A stretch of DNA of 64,000 nt from M3007 sp964621185 (GCA_964621185.1 CAZULM010000010.1:1-64000); one strand, 5' to 3'; shown: positions 16,832-25,913, numbered from the stretch's first letter. Translations and numbers: made by a program. The notes: generated from the sequence alone by a model not told the origin.

Positions 16832-19618
16832 ATGAGCACGAATGCAAATATAGACGACATCCGCGCGGCCATCGCCGCCGGCGCGACCATTGCCCACATC
16901 AACGACAAGCCCTACATCGTCAAACCAGGGGAAACCATCCTCAAGTTTGTGCGGCGGCACCTGGGCGAATCGCTGGTGCCTACCCTCTGCGATGCCCCCA
17001 ACCTCGACCCCTTCGGCTCCTGCCGGGTATGCAGTGTGGATGTTGCGCTGGTGCAAAACGGCCCGGCCAAAGCCCAGGCGTCCTGCCATACGCCCGTGAT
17101 GCCCAATTCATACATCTACACCGACAGCGCCCGCATCAAAAAATTGCGGCGCAACATCATCGAACTGGTGCTGACCGACCACCCGCTGGACTGCCTCACC
17201 TGCGAGGTGAACAACAACTGCGAACTGCAGACCGTCGCCGCCCGCGTGGGCATCCGCGACGTGCGCTACCCGGAAGGCAAAAACCACCTCGACAAGCCCA
17301 AGGACCTGAGCCATCCCTACATGACTTCCGACTTTTCGAAGTGCATCAACTGCTTCCGCTGTGTGCGCGCCTGCGACGAGGTACAGGGAGAGTTTGTGCT
17401 CAGCATGGCAGGCCGCGGTTTCGACAGCCATATTGTGAAAGGCTTTGAAAAGAGCTTTTTTGAATCCGATTGCGTGAGCTGTGGCGCTTGCGCCCAAGCC
17501 TGCCCCACGTCTGCCATCTCGGATATTTTTGAATCAAAATCGGTGGCTGTGGACAAAAAGGTGCGCACTGTCTGCACCTACTGCGGCGTGGGCTGCAACT
17601 TAGAAGTTGCCGTTGTGAACGATAAGGTAAAGTCCATCCAAGCACCCTACAACGCCGAAGTAAACCAAGGGCATACTTGTCTGAAAGGCCGCTTCGCCTT
17701 CTCCTTCTACGACCACCCAGACCGCATCAGGACCCCGCTCATACGCCGGAACGGCCAGCTGGAACCCGCTACCTGGGACGAGGCTTATGATTTTATCGCC
17801 GAAAAACTGCTCGATATCCGCGCCAAGCACGGCCCCGACGCCATTGCCGGCATCTCCTCCGCCCGGTGCACCAACGAAGAAAACTACTTGATGCAGAAAT
17901 TCATCCGCGCGGTCATCGGCACCAACAACATCGACTGTTGCGCACGGGTGTGCCATTCGCCCACTGCGCTTGGCATGCAGCGGGCATTCGGCACCGGCGC
18001 TGCCACCAATTCCATCGAAGACCTGAAATACACCGATTGTATCCTGGTTATTGGCGCCAACCCAACGGACGCGCACCCCGTCACGGGCGCCAAGCTGAAA
18101 CAGCACGCCATAAAAGGCAAAACCACCATCGTCATCGACCCGCGCCGCATCGAACTGGCGAAATACGCCACCTACCACTTGCAGCTGAAGCCCGGCACCA
18201 ACGTGGCGCTGCTGAATATGATGCTGTACTACATCATGACCGAACAAGTGGAGGACAAAGCATTTATCCAAGCCCGCACAGAAGGCTACGATGAGTTTAA
18301 GGCTGAAATATTGAAGCTCGATATGGCAGAGATGGAAGCGATCACCGGTGTTGACCGGGAACTGGTGCGCAAGGCAGCCTTGGCTTATGCCACTGCGCCA
18401 AACGCCATGTCGTTCCACGGGCTGGGTGTTACGGAGCACTCCCAAGGCACTTTCACCGTGATGCTTATTTCCGACCTGGCCATGATTACAGGCAATATCG
18501 GCCGCCCGGGCGTTGGCGTGAACCCGCTTCGCGGACAGAACAACGTGCAGGGCGCCGCCGATATGGGCTGCCAGCCCCACCAGGGCGCCGGCTACCTGAA
18601 CGCCTACGACCCGGAGATCAACAAACGTTTTGAGGCATTTTACAACGCCAAAGTACCGTTAGGCAAGGGTTTCAAGATTCCTGAAATGTTCGACGCTTCC
18701 ATCAAGGGCGACCTCAAGGCACTGTGGCTTATGGGCGAAGACGTGGTGCAGACCGACCCGAACACCAACAAGGTGATCGCCGCCATGAATAACCTGGAAC
18801 TGTTGGTAGTGCAAGAGCTTTTCATCACCGAAACGGCCAAATACGCCACCGTAATCCTCCCCGGCGCTTCCTTCTTAGAAAAAAGCGGCACCTATACAAA
18901 TGGCGAGCGCCGGATACAAAGGGTTCAAAAAGTGGTGGAGCCATTGCCCGGTACCAAGCCCGACGGACAAATCGTGGTGGACATCATGAACCGCATGGGA
19001 TACCCGCAGCCGGACTACGATCCCAAAACCATGCTCGAGGAAATCTCCCAGATCGTGCCTTTCTTCGCCGGCGTGCGCTGGGACGAGCTGGGCGACAACG
19101 GCAAGCAATGGCCGGTGCTGCCCGACGGCACCGACACCGAAATACTGCACACCGAAACCTTCCGCCGCGGGAAAGGGAAGTTCCACTACTTCGATTTCAA
19201 AGAAAGCAAGGAAATTGAGAAAAACGGCATGGAATTCCCCTACATCATCACCACCAACCGCGAACTGGAGCATTACAACTGCGGCACCATGACCCGCCGC
19301 ACCCGAAACGTGGACATCCTCACCGAAGACGTGCTGCTCATCCACCCGGAAGACGCCGCCCGCCATTTTATCGAAGAAGGTGATATGGTATGTGTCACAT
19401 CCGCCCGCGGGAAAATTGACATAAAGGCAAAGATTACCGATGAGGTGCGGCCGGGTATTTTGAGCACCACGTTCCACTTCCCGGAAGTCCTCATCAACAT
19501 CATTACTTCTGATGTGCACGATACCGAGGCCATGTGTCCGGAGTATAAAGTGGTGGCGGTGAATATTCGGAAGAGCAAGGGGAAGTACAAGCAGGCTCCG
19601 GCCGCTGTGATTGCCTGA
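16832..19618 (+). CDS. Formate dehydrogenase catalytic (alpha) subunit, molybdopterin enzyme
   Basis: A 928-residue enzyme oxidising formate to CO2. In order: an N-terminal NuoG-like [2Fe-2S] domain (LDPFGSCRVCSVDV), a HPLDCLTCEVNNNCELQ cluster site, two [4Fe-4S] ferredoxin motifs (CINCFRCVRAC and CVSCGACAQACP), a [4Fe-4S] motif before the cofactor domain (CTYCGVGCNLEV) and the bis-molybdopterin domain. The active-site segment is CCARVCHSPT; the Mo ligand is cysteine where E. coli FdhF has selenocysteine. This is the soluble NAD-linked (FdsA-type) architecture. The subunit sits between fdsB-like and moaE genes. Confidence 0.9.
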   Translation: MSTNANIDDIRAAIAAGATIAHINDKPYIVKPGETILKFVRRHLGESLVPTLCDAPNLDPFGSCRVCSVDVALVQNGPAKAQASCHTPVMPNSYIYTDSARIKKLRRNIIELVLTDHPLDCLTCEVNNNCELQTVAARVGIRDVRYPEGKNHLDKPKDLSHPYMTSDFSKCINCFRCVRACDEVQGEFVLSMAGRGFDSHIVKGFEKSFFESDCVSCGACAQACPTSAISDIFESKSVAVDKKVRTVCTYCGVGCNLEVAVVNDKVKSIQAPYNAEVNQGHTCLKGRFAFSFYDHPDRIRTPLIRRNGQLEPATWDEAYDFIAEKLLDIRAKHGPDAIAGISSARCTNEENYLMQKFIRAVIGTNNIDCCARVCHSPTALGMQRAFGTGAATNSIEDLKYTDCILVIGANPTDAHPVTGAKLKQHAIKGKTTIVIDPRRIELAKYATYHLQLKPGTNVALLNMMLYYIMTEQVEDKAFIQARTEGYDEFKAEILKLDMAEMEAITGVDRELVRKAALAYATAPNAMSFHGLGVTEHSQGTFTVMLISDLAMITGNIGRPGVGVNPLRGQNNVQGAADMGCQPHQGAGYLNAYDPEINKRFEAFYNAKVPLGKGFKIPEMFDASIKGDLKALWLMGEDVVQTDPNTNKVIAAMNNLELLVVQELFITETAKYATVILPGASFLEKSGTYTNGERRIQRVQKVVEPLPGTKPDGQIVVDIMNRMGYPQPDYDPKTMLEEISQIVPFFAGVRWDELGDNGKQWPVLPDGTDTEILHTETFRRGKGKFHYFDFKESKEIEKNGMEFPYIITTNRELEHYNCGTMTRRTRNVDILTEDVLLIHPEDAARHFIEEGDMVCVTSARGKIDIKAKITDEVRPGILSTTFHFPEVLINIITSDVHDTEAMCPEYKVVAVNIRKSKGKYKQAPAAVIA

Positions 19619-19651
19619 TTTCTTTTGGTTTGGTTGACGAATGGCAAACCC

Positions 19652-20065
19652 ATGAGTATCCTACTTTCCGATTTACCTTTAAACATAGTGTCCTGTATCG
19701 AAAGCGTCGGCACCCCCGAAAGCGGCGGCACCGACGTTTTTATCGGCACGGTGCGCAATGCCACCAAAGGGAAAGCAGTGCTGCACCTCGAATTTGAAGC
19801 GTACCAGCCCATGGCGATCCGGGAAATGGAGAAAATAGCCGCAAAAGCGCGGGAGCAGTGGCCGGTGCATGCCATCGCCATCCACCACCGCGTCGGGAAA
19901 CTGGCCATTGGCGACGTTGCCGTCATCATCGCCGTTTCGGCAGCCCACCGCGACGCAGCGTTCCAGGCTTGCCGATTTGCCATCGATACCTTGAAAGAGA
20001 CCGTGCCGATTTGGAAAAAAGAAGTGTTTGAAGACGGCGAGGTTTGGGTGGCTGCGCACCCTTAA
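19652..20065 (+). CDS. moaE: Molybdopterin synthase catalytic subunit
   Basis: The large subunit of molybdopterin synthase, which inserts two sulfurs from MoaD thiocarboxylate into cyclic pyranopterin monophosphate. Family motifs are present: GGTDVFIGTVRN, LEFEAYQPMA, HHRVGKLAIGD, AHRDAAFQACRFAID and the lysine-rich VPIWKKEVFEDG of the active site. The ATG at 19652 (MSILLSDLP) is preferred to a TTG nine codons upstream. It is the last gene of the moaD-fds-moaE cluster, 33 bp after the dehydrogenase. No moaA, moaC or mogA is in the window. Confidence 0.92.
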   Translation: MSILLSDLPLNIVSCIESVGTPESGGTDVFIGTVRNATKGKAVLHLEFEAYQPMAIREMEKIAAKAREQWPVHAIAIHHRVGKLAIGDVAVIIAVSAAHRDAAFQACRFAIDTLKETVPIWKKEVFEDGEVWVAAHP

Positions 20066-20068
20066 AGT

Positions 20069-20087
20069 ACCGCCAAACTTCGTTTGG
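20069..20087. terminator. Hairpin after moaE
   Basis: GCCAAAC and GTTTGGC pair with a 3-base loop just after the moaE stop codon. No long T run follows, so it could be a mRNA 3'-end stabiliser rather than a terminator. Confidence 0.4.
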
Positions 20088-20223
20088 CAGAGCATTTCAA
20101 GGTTAACTTCGCCCTTACTTGTCCTGCTCGTAAGAAAACGTCCACGTCATGTGCACTGAACGTACAAGCGAACAAAAGGGTACTATCCGCGTTACCTGTT
20201 TTCAAATACATCAAAAACAAAAC

Positions 20224-20538
20224 ATGACCGACGTAAAAGAATTCCTTTTCTCCCTCCCCGCCAAAGTAAAGCCCGAAGCCATAGAAGGCCTCAGCACCTT
20301 GTTCCATTTCGACATTGCCGATTCCGGCACCTATACCGTTAAATTGGACGACGGCAAATTAGACGTTTCCGAGGGCCTCAACGGCGATGCCGAATGCAAG
20401 GTAACTGCCAGCGCCGAGACGCTCAAGAAGCTGCTTTCCAAAGACTTGAACCCGATGATGGCCATGATGACCGGGAAACTGAAGATCAGCAACCCCGGGG
20501 AGATGCTGAAGTATGCGAAGATTTTCGGGTTGATGTAG
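20224..20538 (+). CDS. SCP2 sterol-binding-domain protein
   Basis: A 105-residue single-domain protein of the SCP2 lipid-carrier fold (VKPEAIEGLSTLFHFDIADS, GKLDVSEGLNGDAECKVTAS and GKLKISNPGEMLKYAKIF). The C-terminal segment is typical of the family. Such small proteins bind fatty acids or other lipids in a hydrophobic tunnel; the natural ligand is unknown. The ATG at 20224 gives a family-sized protein; an upstream in-frame ATG at 20149 would add 25 residues with no domain match. It is convergent with the Hsp15-like gene, leaving only 6 bp between the ends. Confidence 0.8.
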   Translation: MTDVKEFLFSLPAKVKPEAIEGLSTLFHFDIADSGTYTVKLDDGKLDVSEGLNGDAECKVTASAETLKKLLSKDLNPMMAMMTGKLKISNPGEMLKYAKIFGLM

Positions 20539-20544
20539 GAGGCG

Positions 20545-20949
20545 TCAATCATCATCCTCCCAATCATACCCATCCTTGAACGAATCCATTTCCCGGCGCT
20601 CCTTTTTGGTCGGCCTGCCCACCCCTTTTTCCCGCTTTTCACTTGTCGGTGCCGAATTTTGGAACCATTCCAAGTATTTCGTGCGCTCTCCCTGTGGCGT
20701 CACGTCTTCATAACAGGTGACAGCGATGGGCGCGCCCACCCGCTTTTCGATCAGGTTGAGAGCCTTGAACTGGAAATTGAAGCCGTCTTTTTTTACCGTG
20801 ACAATGTCGCCCACCCCAATTTGGTGGGAAGGCTTTACAGAAACAGCTTCCACTTTCACCTTGCCGCCCTTGCAGGCATCTGTGGCGAGCGTCCGGCTTT
20901 TGAAAATCCGGACGCTCCACAGCCATTTGTCAACCCTGACTTTGTTCAT
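20545..20949 (-). CDS. hslR: S4-domain RNA-binding protein, Hsp15-like
   Basis: A 134-residue protein starting MNKVRVDKWLWSVRIFKSR, the S4 RNA-binding motif of heat shock protein 15. It is followed by GGKVKVEAVSVKP, HQIGVGDIVTVKK and a basic/acidic tail (GRPTKKERREMDSF). In E. coli Hsp15 recycles stalled 50S subunits that still carry a nascent chain. The start ATG overlaps the stop of the upstream M1 peptidase gene as ATGA, indicating translational coupling. An ATG four codons earlier is possible but not needed. Confidence 0.82.
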   Translation of the reverse strand: MNKVRVDKWLWSVRIFKSRTLATDACKGGKVKVEAVSVKPSHQIGVGDIVTVKKDGFNFQFKALNLIEKRVGAPIAVTCYEDVTPQGERTKYLEWFQNSAPTSEKREKGVGRPTKKERREMDSFKDGYDWEDDD

Positions 20950-22805
20950 TTTGCTTCCCAAACGTTGTTGGCTAAATCGATGTCGGCCATGCGGCGGCTG
21001 GGGTCAATCTCTATTTTGGCGACTTTGCTCAATTTGGACGGGATTTCAAATTCGTAGGTAGGGTCCACCCAGCGGTGATCGGGCAGGATGGTGCGCTCGG
21101 TTTTGCCCTCGGCAGGCTTCTCGCCGCGCATGCTTTCCAGTGGCGCGTAGAACAGCTCCTGGTCGCCGTTGCTGTAAGTGACCATGATGTCCAAGGGCAT
21201 GGCCATGCGCCCGATGCGCTCGACCACTACTTTGGTGTTTTTGCGGCCCTCCGACTCCACCGATTTCACGCCATAGTCGATGGTGTTGGTGGTGTTCACC
21301 CAGTCTTCCTTGTACCAATCGAGCTCCAGTCCGCTTTCCTTTTCAAACACGCGTGTAACGTCGTTGGCATTGGGGTGTTTGAAGCGCCAGGTTTTGAAAT
21401 AGGTGAGCAGCCCGCGGTCGAAGGCTGGCTTGCCGATGATGTATTCCATCTGGGTGAGGAACACGCAGCCTTTCACATAAGCGGCCATGGAATAGGCGAA
21501 ATTGGTGTTGAAATGGTCGGCATGTGTGGTCAGGGGCTCTTCCTTGCCGCTGGTGGCCAGGCGGGTGTAGGCCATGTTGTTGCCCAGTTGGGGGTTGTCG
21601 GTGGCTGTTCTGCCCGGCATCAGCCCTTCGCGGGCGAGCTCGTTTTCCACGATGTTCTCGGCAAAGGAGGTAAAGCCCTCGTCCATCCAGGCGTACAGGC
21701 TCTCGTTGCTGCCCAGCACCATTTGGTACCAGGAGTGCAGTTGCTCGTGCACCGAAACCCCAACGAGGGAGTTCAAGGGCCGGTTGCCTGTGATCATGGT
21801 GGCCAGCGGGTATTCCATGCCGCCGTCGCCGCCCTGGATGAAGGCGTATTCGTTGTAGGGGTATTTGCCGAAGCGCTCGTTCATGATGGTACGGGCGCGG
21901 TTCATGATGGCCGGCAGTTTTTCCCATTGCTCGTCGTAGCCTTTGTCCTTTTGCCAGAAGAAGCGCATGATGGAGCCGTCGTCGGCGCGGATGCTGGTGT
22001 GGGTGAAATCGGGGTCGGCGGCCCAGGCGAAGTCGTGCACGTTAGGGGTTTTGAAATGCCAGACTAATTTTCCGGCTGCCAGTTTGTTGAGGGTGGAACC
22101 AGGCGCCTCGTAGCCATAGCCCACCTCCTGCGGGTTCTGGATGTAGCCGCCCGCCGCCACCACGTAATTCCGGTCGATGGCAATCTTCACATCAAAATCG
22201 CCCCAAACCCCGTAGAACTCGCGGGCGATGTAGGGGTTGGCGTGCCAGCCCTGGTAGTCGTATTCGCAGAGCTTGGGAAACCACTGGGTCATGGTGAACT
22301 CCACGCCCTCGCGGTTGTCGCGCCCGCTGCGGCGGATCTGGAGCGGCACCTGGGCGTCCCATTCCAGCTCAAAATCGGCGATGGCGCCCGGCAGTATTGG
22401 CTCGTTCAAGGTGACTTCCAAAATCGTCTCGTTTTCGAGGAATTTCACGGGCTTGCCATTGACCTTCAAAGATTTGACTTTAATGTAACCGATTTCATCC
22501 GGGCCGAGCTTCGAAATCCGCTCGCCTACCCTGCCGTCGGCGTCTTCGATGGTACGGGAGCGCACGTCCATCATGCTGTTGGGCTGGAAGGCGTTGAAGT
22601 AGAGGTGGAAAAAGGCATTGGTCAGCACATCCGGGCTGTTGTTGGTATATTCGAGTCGCATGTCGCCGCGGTATTGGTGCTTATCGGCATCCATATCGAC
22701 GTTGATGTAGTAGTCGGCGCGTTGTTGCCAGCGCTCCGGCTGGGCTTGCAGCACCAAGGAAAAAAGTAACAGGAAATTGAGGGCTAATAGCTTTTGTTTG
22801 ATCAT
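20946..22805 (-). CDS. M1-family metallopeptidase, secreted or periplasmic
   Basis: A 619-residue gluzincin aminopeptidase with a clear signal peptide (MIKQKLLALNFLLLFSLVLQ, then AQPER). The zinc site is VHEQLHSWYQ (HExxH) with the third ligand in WMDEGFTSFAE. The substrate-anchoring motif is GGMEYP in place of GAMEN. The N-terminal beta domain (residues about 30-220) and C-terminal helical domain follow M1 organisation, though the latter is short. It likely trims N-terminal residues from peptides for nutrition. It is upstream of, and overlapping with, the Hsp15-like gene. Confidence 0.88.
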   Translation of the reverse strand: MIKQKLLALNFLLLFSLVLQAQPERWQQRADYYINVDMDADKHQYRGDMRLEYTNNSPDVLTNAFFHLYFNAFQPNSMMDVRSRTIEDADGRVGERISKLGPDEIGYIKVKSLKVNGKPVKFLENETILEVTLNEPILPGAIADFELEWDAQVPLQIRRSGRDNREGVEFTMTQWFPKLCEYDYQGWHANPYIAREFYGVWGDFDVKIAIDRNYVVAAGGYIQNPQEVGYGYEAPGSTLNKLAAGKLVWHFKTPNVHDFAWAADPDFTHTSIRADDGSIMRFFWQKDKGYDEQWEKLPAIMNRARTIMNERFGKYPYNEYAFIQGGDGGMEYPLATMITGNRPLNSLVGVSVHEQLHSWYQMVLGSNESLYAWMDEGFTSFAENIVENELAREGLMPGRTATDNPQLGNNMAYTRLATSGKEEPLTTHADHFNTNFAYSMAAYVKGCVFLTQMEYIIGKPAFDRGLLTYFKTWRFKHPNANDVTRVFEKESGLELDWYKEDWVNTTNTIDYGVKSVESEGRKNTKVVVERIGRMAMPLDIMVTYSNGDQELFYAPLESMRGEKPAEGKTERTILPDHRWVDPTYEFEIPSKLSKVAKIEIDPSRRMADIDLANNVWEAK

Positions 22806-22906
22806 TTTATCGCATTAATTGTTCATCAATAGCGCAATAATACGCCATCGAAATTTTCCAGGGCGTGTTTTTTGGAAAAACGGCGCCTTGGGCGGGCTGT
22901 TCGCCG

Positions 22907-22914
22907 TACCTTTG
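22907..22914 (+). promoter_or_regulatory. Bacteroidota -7 element upstream of the DUF6580 gene
   Basis: TACCTTTG matches TAnnTTTG. A TTG at 22888-22890 lies 16 bp upstream as a possible -33 box. The ATG is 27 bp downstream at 22942. Confidence 0.55.
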
Positions 22915-22941
22915 CCGCCATATTGAACAAAAGCGTACAAC

Positions 22942-23496
22942 ATGAAACTTCGTCTTGCCCTCGCATTGATATTATTGGCCACCCTCACCCGGCTTGCGCT
23001 GAACTTTTTGCCCTACCCGCCGCACAATTTTTCGCCCATTGCGGCCATTGGCCTGTTTGGCGCGGCTGCCTTCAACCGCCGGTGGCTGGCTTTGGCGGCG
23101 CCTTTTGCCGCGCTTTTCCTGAGTGACCTAGTACTGAACAACCTGATTTACAGCCAATACTACACGTCGTTCACGCTGGTCACGTCCTGGTGGATCTACG
23201 CTGCTTTTGGCTTGGTCATGCTCATTGGCTGGGCGCTGTTGCGGCAAAAAACCTCCCCTGGTCGCGTTGTTGCAGCCAGTTTGATGTCATCAGCGGTGTT
23301 TTTCCTCGTCACCAATTACTGTGTTTGGGCAACGGGCTTGATGTACCCCAAAGATGCCACAGGGCTGATGGCCTGTTATGCTGCCGGGATACCGTTTTTG
23401 GGCAATACCGTTTTGGGCGACCTGTTTTTTTCTAGCGCCTTGTTTGGGGCCTACCACTGGGCGACAAGCCGCCAACTACGCACCGAAACCGTGTGA
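22942..23496 (+). CDS. DUF6580-like small membrane protein
   Basis: A 184-residue protein with five or six hydrophobic segments, including LALALILLATLTRLALNFL, NFSPIAAIGLFGAAAF and FFSSALFGAYHW. The segments PHNFSPIAAIGLFGAA and FLVTNYCVWATGLMYPK match a Bacteroidota family annotated only as putative transport (DUF6580). The fold resembles small vitamin or cofactor uptake components, but no substrate can be inferred. It has its own -7 box and stands alone, followed by a 26-bp tandem repeat array. Confidence 0.7.
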   Translation: MKLRLALALILLATLTRLALNFLPYPPHNFSPIAAIGLFGAAAFNRRWLALAAPFAALFLSDLVLNNLIYSQYYTSFTLVTSWWIYAAFGLVMLIGWALLRQKTSPGRVVAASLMSSAVFFLVTNYCVWATGLMYPKDATGLMACYAAGIPFLGNTVLGDLFFSSALFGAYHWATSRQLRTETV

Positions 23497-23542
23497 TTTC
23501 AACAAAATGCTTGGTTTTTAACACATAGCGCACATCGTTCAC

Positions 23543-23750
23543 ATAGCCCCAGCGGGGCGCCAATGTCCGTAGCCCCAGAGGGGCGCCAATGTCTGTAGCC
23601 CCAGCGGGGCGCCAATGTCCGTAGCCCCAGAGGGGCGCCAATGTCTGTAGCCCCAGCGGGGCGCCAATGTCCGTAGCCCCAGAGGGGCGCCAATGTCCGT
23701 AGCCCCAGCGGGGCGCCAATGTCTGTAGCCCCAGCGGGGCGCCAATGTCT
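23543..23750. repeat. Tandem array, eight copies of a 26-bp unit
   Basis: Eight head-to-tail units with variants only at two positions (CAG C or A GGGG, and a final C or T). Each unit holds the imperfect palindrome GCCCCAGCGGGGC plus GGCGCC, so it can form repeated hairpins. The unit is not a multiple of three, yet all three minus frames stay open. Low-complexity repeat rather than coding. There are no unique spacers, so it is not CRISPR. Confidence 0.95.
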
Positions 23751-23797
23751 GTTCGCTGTAGTTTGAAATTTATTCATTAAACGTCTTACATCCATTC

Positions 23798-24334
23798 ATG
23801 GAAAAACCTTCTCTTCCCCCTAAAAAAGTCTCCGAAAGCAAAACTGTAATGACCGAGCTCATCATGCCCAACGACACCAACCCGATGGGCAACCTGATGG
23901 GCGGTTACCTGATGCGCTGGATGGACATCGTGAGTGCGATATGTGCCGGGCGGCATACGGAAGCGTATGTGGTCACGGCAGCGGTAGATCATATATCCTT
24001 TCAAAACCCGATCAGCTTGGGCGATGTGATTACGCTGGAGGCATCTGTCACCCGCGCTTTCAACACCTCGGTAGAAGTGTATGTAGAGGTGTTTGCAAGC
24101 GACGTTAAAGGGCAGAATCCCAGGCGCTGCAACCACGCCTATTTCACGTTTGTGGCGCTCGACGACGAGAAAAAGAACCCCATACCCGTGCCGCCCGTAC
24201 TGCCTTTGGCCAACGACGAGCAACAGCTGTATGAAAGCGCCGCACGCCGTCGCGAGCTGCGCTTGATCCTTTCCGGGCGTATCAAGCCGAAGGACGCGAC
24301 GGAGGTGCGGAAGTTTTTCGCGGATTTGGGATAA
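23798..24334 (+). CDS. Hotdog-fold acyl-CoA thioesterase
   Basis: A 178-residue enzyme of the YciA/BACH type that hydrolyses acyl-CoA to free acid and CoA. The conserved segment PNDTNPMGNLMGGYLMRWMD carries the N and D/G residues of the hotdog active site, followed by VDHISFQNPISLGDVITLE (binding helix and substrate loop) and NHAYFTFVALDD. The length suits a single hotdog domain with a short C-terminal helix. It begins 47 bp after the 26-bp array, and dihydroorotase is convergent 8 bp downstream. Confidence 0.85.
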   Translation: MEKPSLPPKKVSESKTVMTELIMPNDTNPMGNLMGGYLMRWMDIVSAICAGRHTEAYVVTAAVDHISFQNPISLGDVITLEASVTRAFNTSVEVYVEVFASDVKGQNPRRCNHAYFTFVALDDEKKNPIPVPPVLPLANDEQQLYESAARRRELRLILSGRIKPKDATEVRKFFADLG

Positions 24335-24342
24335 TGGCTCCA

Positions 24343-25680
24343 CTACCTTGGCTCAAACACCAGGCGCTCTCCCATTTTCCCCTCGTTGAATTTCCCATCA
24401 TGCCAGGCCAAATGCCCGCTGACGATGGTGGACAGCACCTTGCCCCGGAACCTATGGCCTTCAAAGGGCGACCAGCCGCATTTGTACAGCACGTTTTCCT
24501 TTTGTACTTCCCATTCGTGGTCGATATCGACGATGGCGAGGTCGGCCCAACAGCCTTCGTCGATAAAGCCGCGCTCCTTCATATTAAAACAGGTGGCGGG
24601 CGCGTGGCACATTTTTTCGGCGATCTTTTCTATGGAGATTTTGCCCTTGTGGTAGAATTCCAGCATCACGTTGAGTGTGTGCTGGAGCAGCGGCACGCCG
24701 GAAGGGGCATTTAGGTAAGGCTGTGATTTTTCTTCCCAGGTATGTGGCGCATGGTCGGTAGCCACGATGTCGAGCCTGTCGTCGAGCAGGGCGGGCAGCA
24801 GGGCATCGCGGTGCTCGGCGGCTTTTATGGCGGGGTTGCACTTGATCAGGTTGCCGTAGCGGGCGTAATCGTCGGCACAAAAACGAAGGTGGTGCACGCA
24901 TACCTCGGCGGTGATCTTTTTTTGCGGCAAGGGGGTGCTGTTGTCGAACAATGCCAGCTCGTCTTTAGTGCTGATGTGCAGGATGTGCAGGCGCGTGCCG
25001 AACTTTTTGGCCATTTCCACGGCCCTGGAGGAGGAGAGCAAACAAGCGTCCACATCGCGGATCAGGGGGTGGTGCTCGGCGCGGAGCCCGTCGCCGTAGC
25101 GGGATTTGAAGCGTTCAAGGTTAGCACGCACCGTCGCCTCGTCTTCGCAGTGCGTGGCGATCAGCATGGGCGATTGGGAAAAAATGCCTTCCAAGGCTTT
25201 TTGGTTGTCCACCAGCATATTCCCGGTGCTGCTGCCCATGAATATCTTGATGCCGCAAACGCGCTGGGCATCCGTTTTCAGCACCTCTTCCAGGTTGTCG
25301 TTGGTGGCGCCCATGAAAAAGGAATAGTTGGCTAAGGATGTTCGAGCCCCTGTCTGGTATTTTTCTTCCAGCAAGTCCTGGGTGACAGCCGGCGGCACCA
25401 CGTTGGGCATTTCCATAAACGACGTTACCCCGCCCGCAACGCCCGCCCTGCTCTCGCTGGCGATCGTTGCCTTGTGCGTGAGCCCCGGCTCGCGGAAGTG
25501 CACCTGGTCGTCGATGATACCCGGAAAGACATAGCGGCCCCTGACATCGATTTCAACAGCTGCGGCCCCGGAAATGGAGGGTTGGACCTTTTCGATCCGC
25601 CCGTTTTTGATCAAAATGTCGTTTTCCCGTATAGCGCCGCGGTTCACCACGCGGGCATTTCTAAGCAAAATTGAATCCAT
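24343..25680 (-). CDS. pyrC: Dihydroorotase
   Basis: A 445-residue amidohydrolase of pyrimidine synthesis, converting carbamoyl aspartate to dihydroorotate. Visible are the carboxylated lysine in GIKIFMGSSTG, the metal histidines of IATHCEDE and LHILHISTKDE, and the catalytic Asp in VATDHAPHTWEEK. The first metal motif reads DDQVHFREPG, with Gln in place of the first His of H-x-H; I recall this form in other Bacteroidota dihydroorotases but could not check it. Other cyclic amidohydrolases (hydantoinase, allantoinase) are less likely given GLTHKA and the length. The gene appears to be monocistronic. Confidence 0.85.
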   Translation of the reverse strand: MDSILLRNARVVNRGAIRENDILIKNGRIEKVQPSISGAAAVEIDVRGRYVFPGIIDDQVHFREPGLTHKATIASESRAGVAGGVTSFMEMPNVVPPAVTQDLLEEKYQTGARTSLANYSFFMGATNDNLEEVLKTDAQRVCGIKIFMGSSTGNMLVDNQKALEGIFSQSPMLIATHCEDEATVRANLERFKSRYGDGLRAEHHPLIRDVDACLLSSSRAVEMAKKFGTRLHILHISTKDELALFDNSTPLPQKKITAEVCVHHLRFCADDYARYGNLIKCNPAIKAAEHRDALLPALLDDRLDIVATDHAPHTWEEKSQPYLNAPSGVPLLQHTLNVMLEFYHKGKISIEKIAEKMCHAPATCFNMKERGFIDEGCWADLAIVDIDHEWEVQKENVLYKCGWSPFEGHRFRGKVLSTIVSGHLAWHDGKFNEGKMGERLVFEPR

Positions 25681-25879
25681 AAAATTTGAAAAAATTGTTA
25701 TATCAAATTATTGAAAATTGCATAAGTAGTCAATATTTCTCCCCTTCTTGGAATAGGTGGGGTAATTTTCTTGCTTAAAGGCCAGTTACCCCCAAATGTA
25801 CTACAAGTGTTAAGCATTTGAAAATCAGATCGTTAACACCATCAAGGGAAAAAATTTCAAAAAAAACAAAATACAAACA

Positions 25880-25908
25880 TTGCTTTTTGTAAAGAAAAGA
25901 TACCTTTG
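25880..25908 (+). promoter_or_regulatory. Strong Bacteroidota promoter
   Basis: TTG at 25880-25882, an 18-bp spacer, and TACCTTTG at 25901-25908: the full Bacteroidota -33/-7 pattern, and the best promoter I see in the window. It drives the candidate small RNA that ends at the terminator at 26014-26051. Confidence 0.7.
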
Positions 25909-25913
25909 CACCA

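Noticed and set aside
23543..23750. A possible CRISPR array
   Set aside because: The 26-bp units are directly adjacent with no unique spacers, and no cas gene is present.
23432..23795. Three overlapping minus-strand reading frames with GATDIGAPLGL-type repeats
   Set aside because: They only translate the 26-bp array in three frames; no start context or conserved protein is supported.
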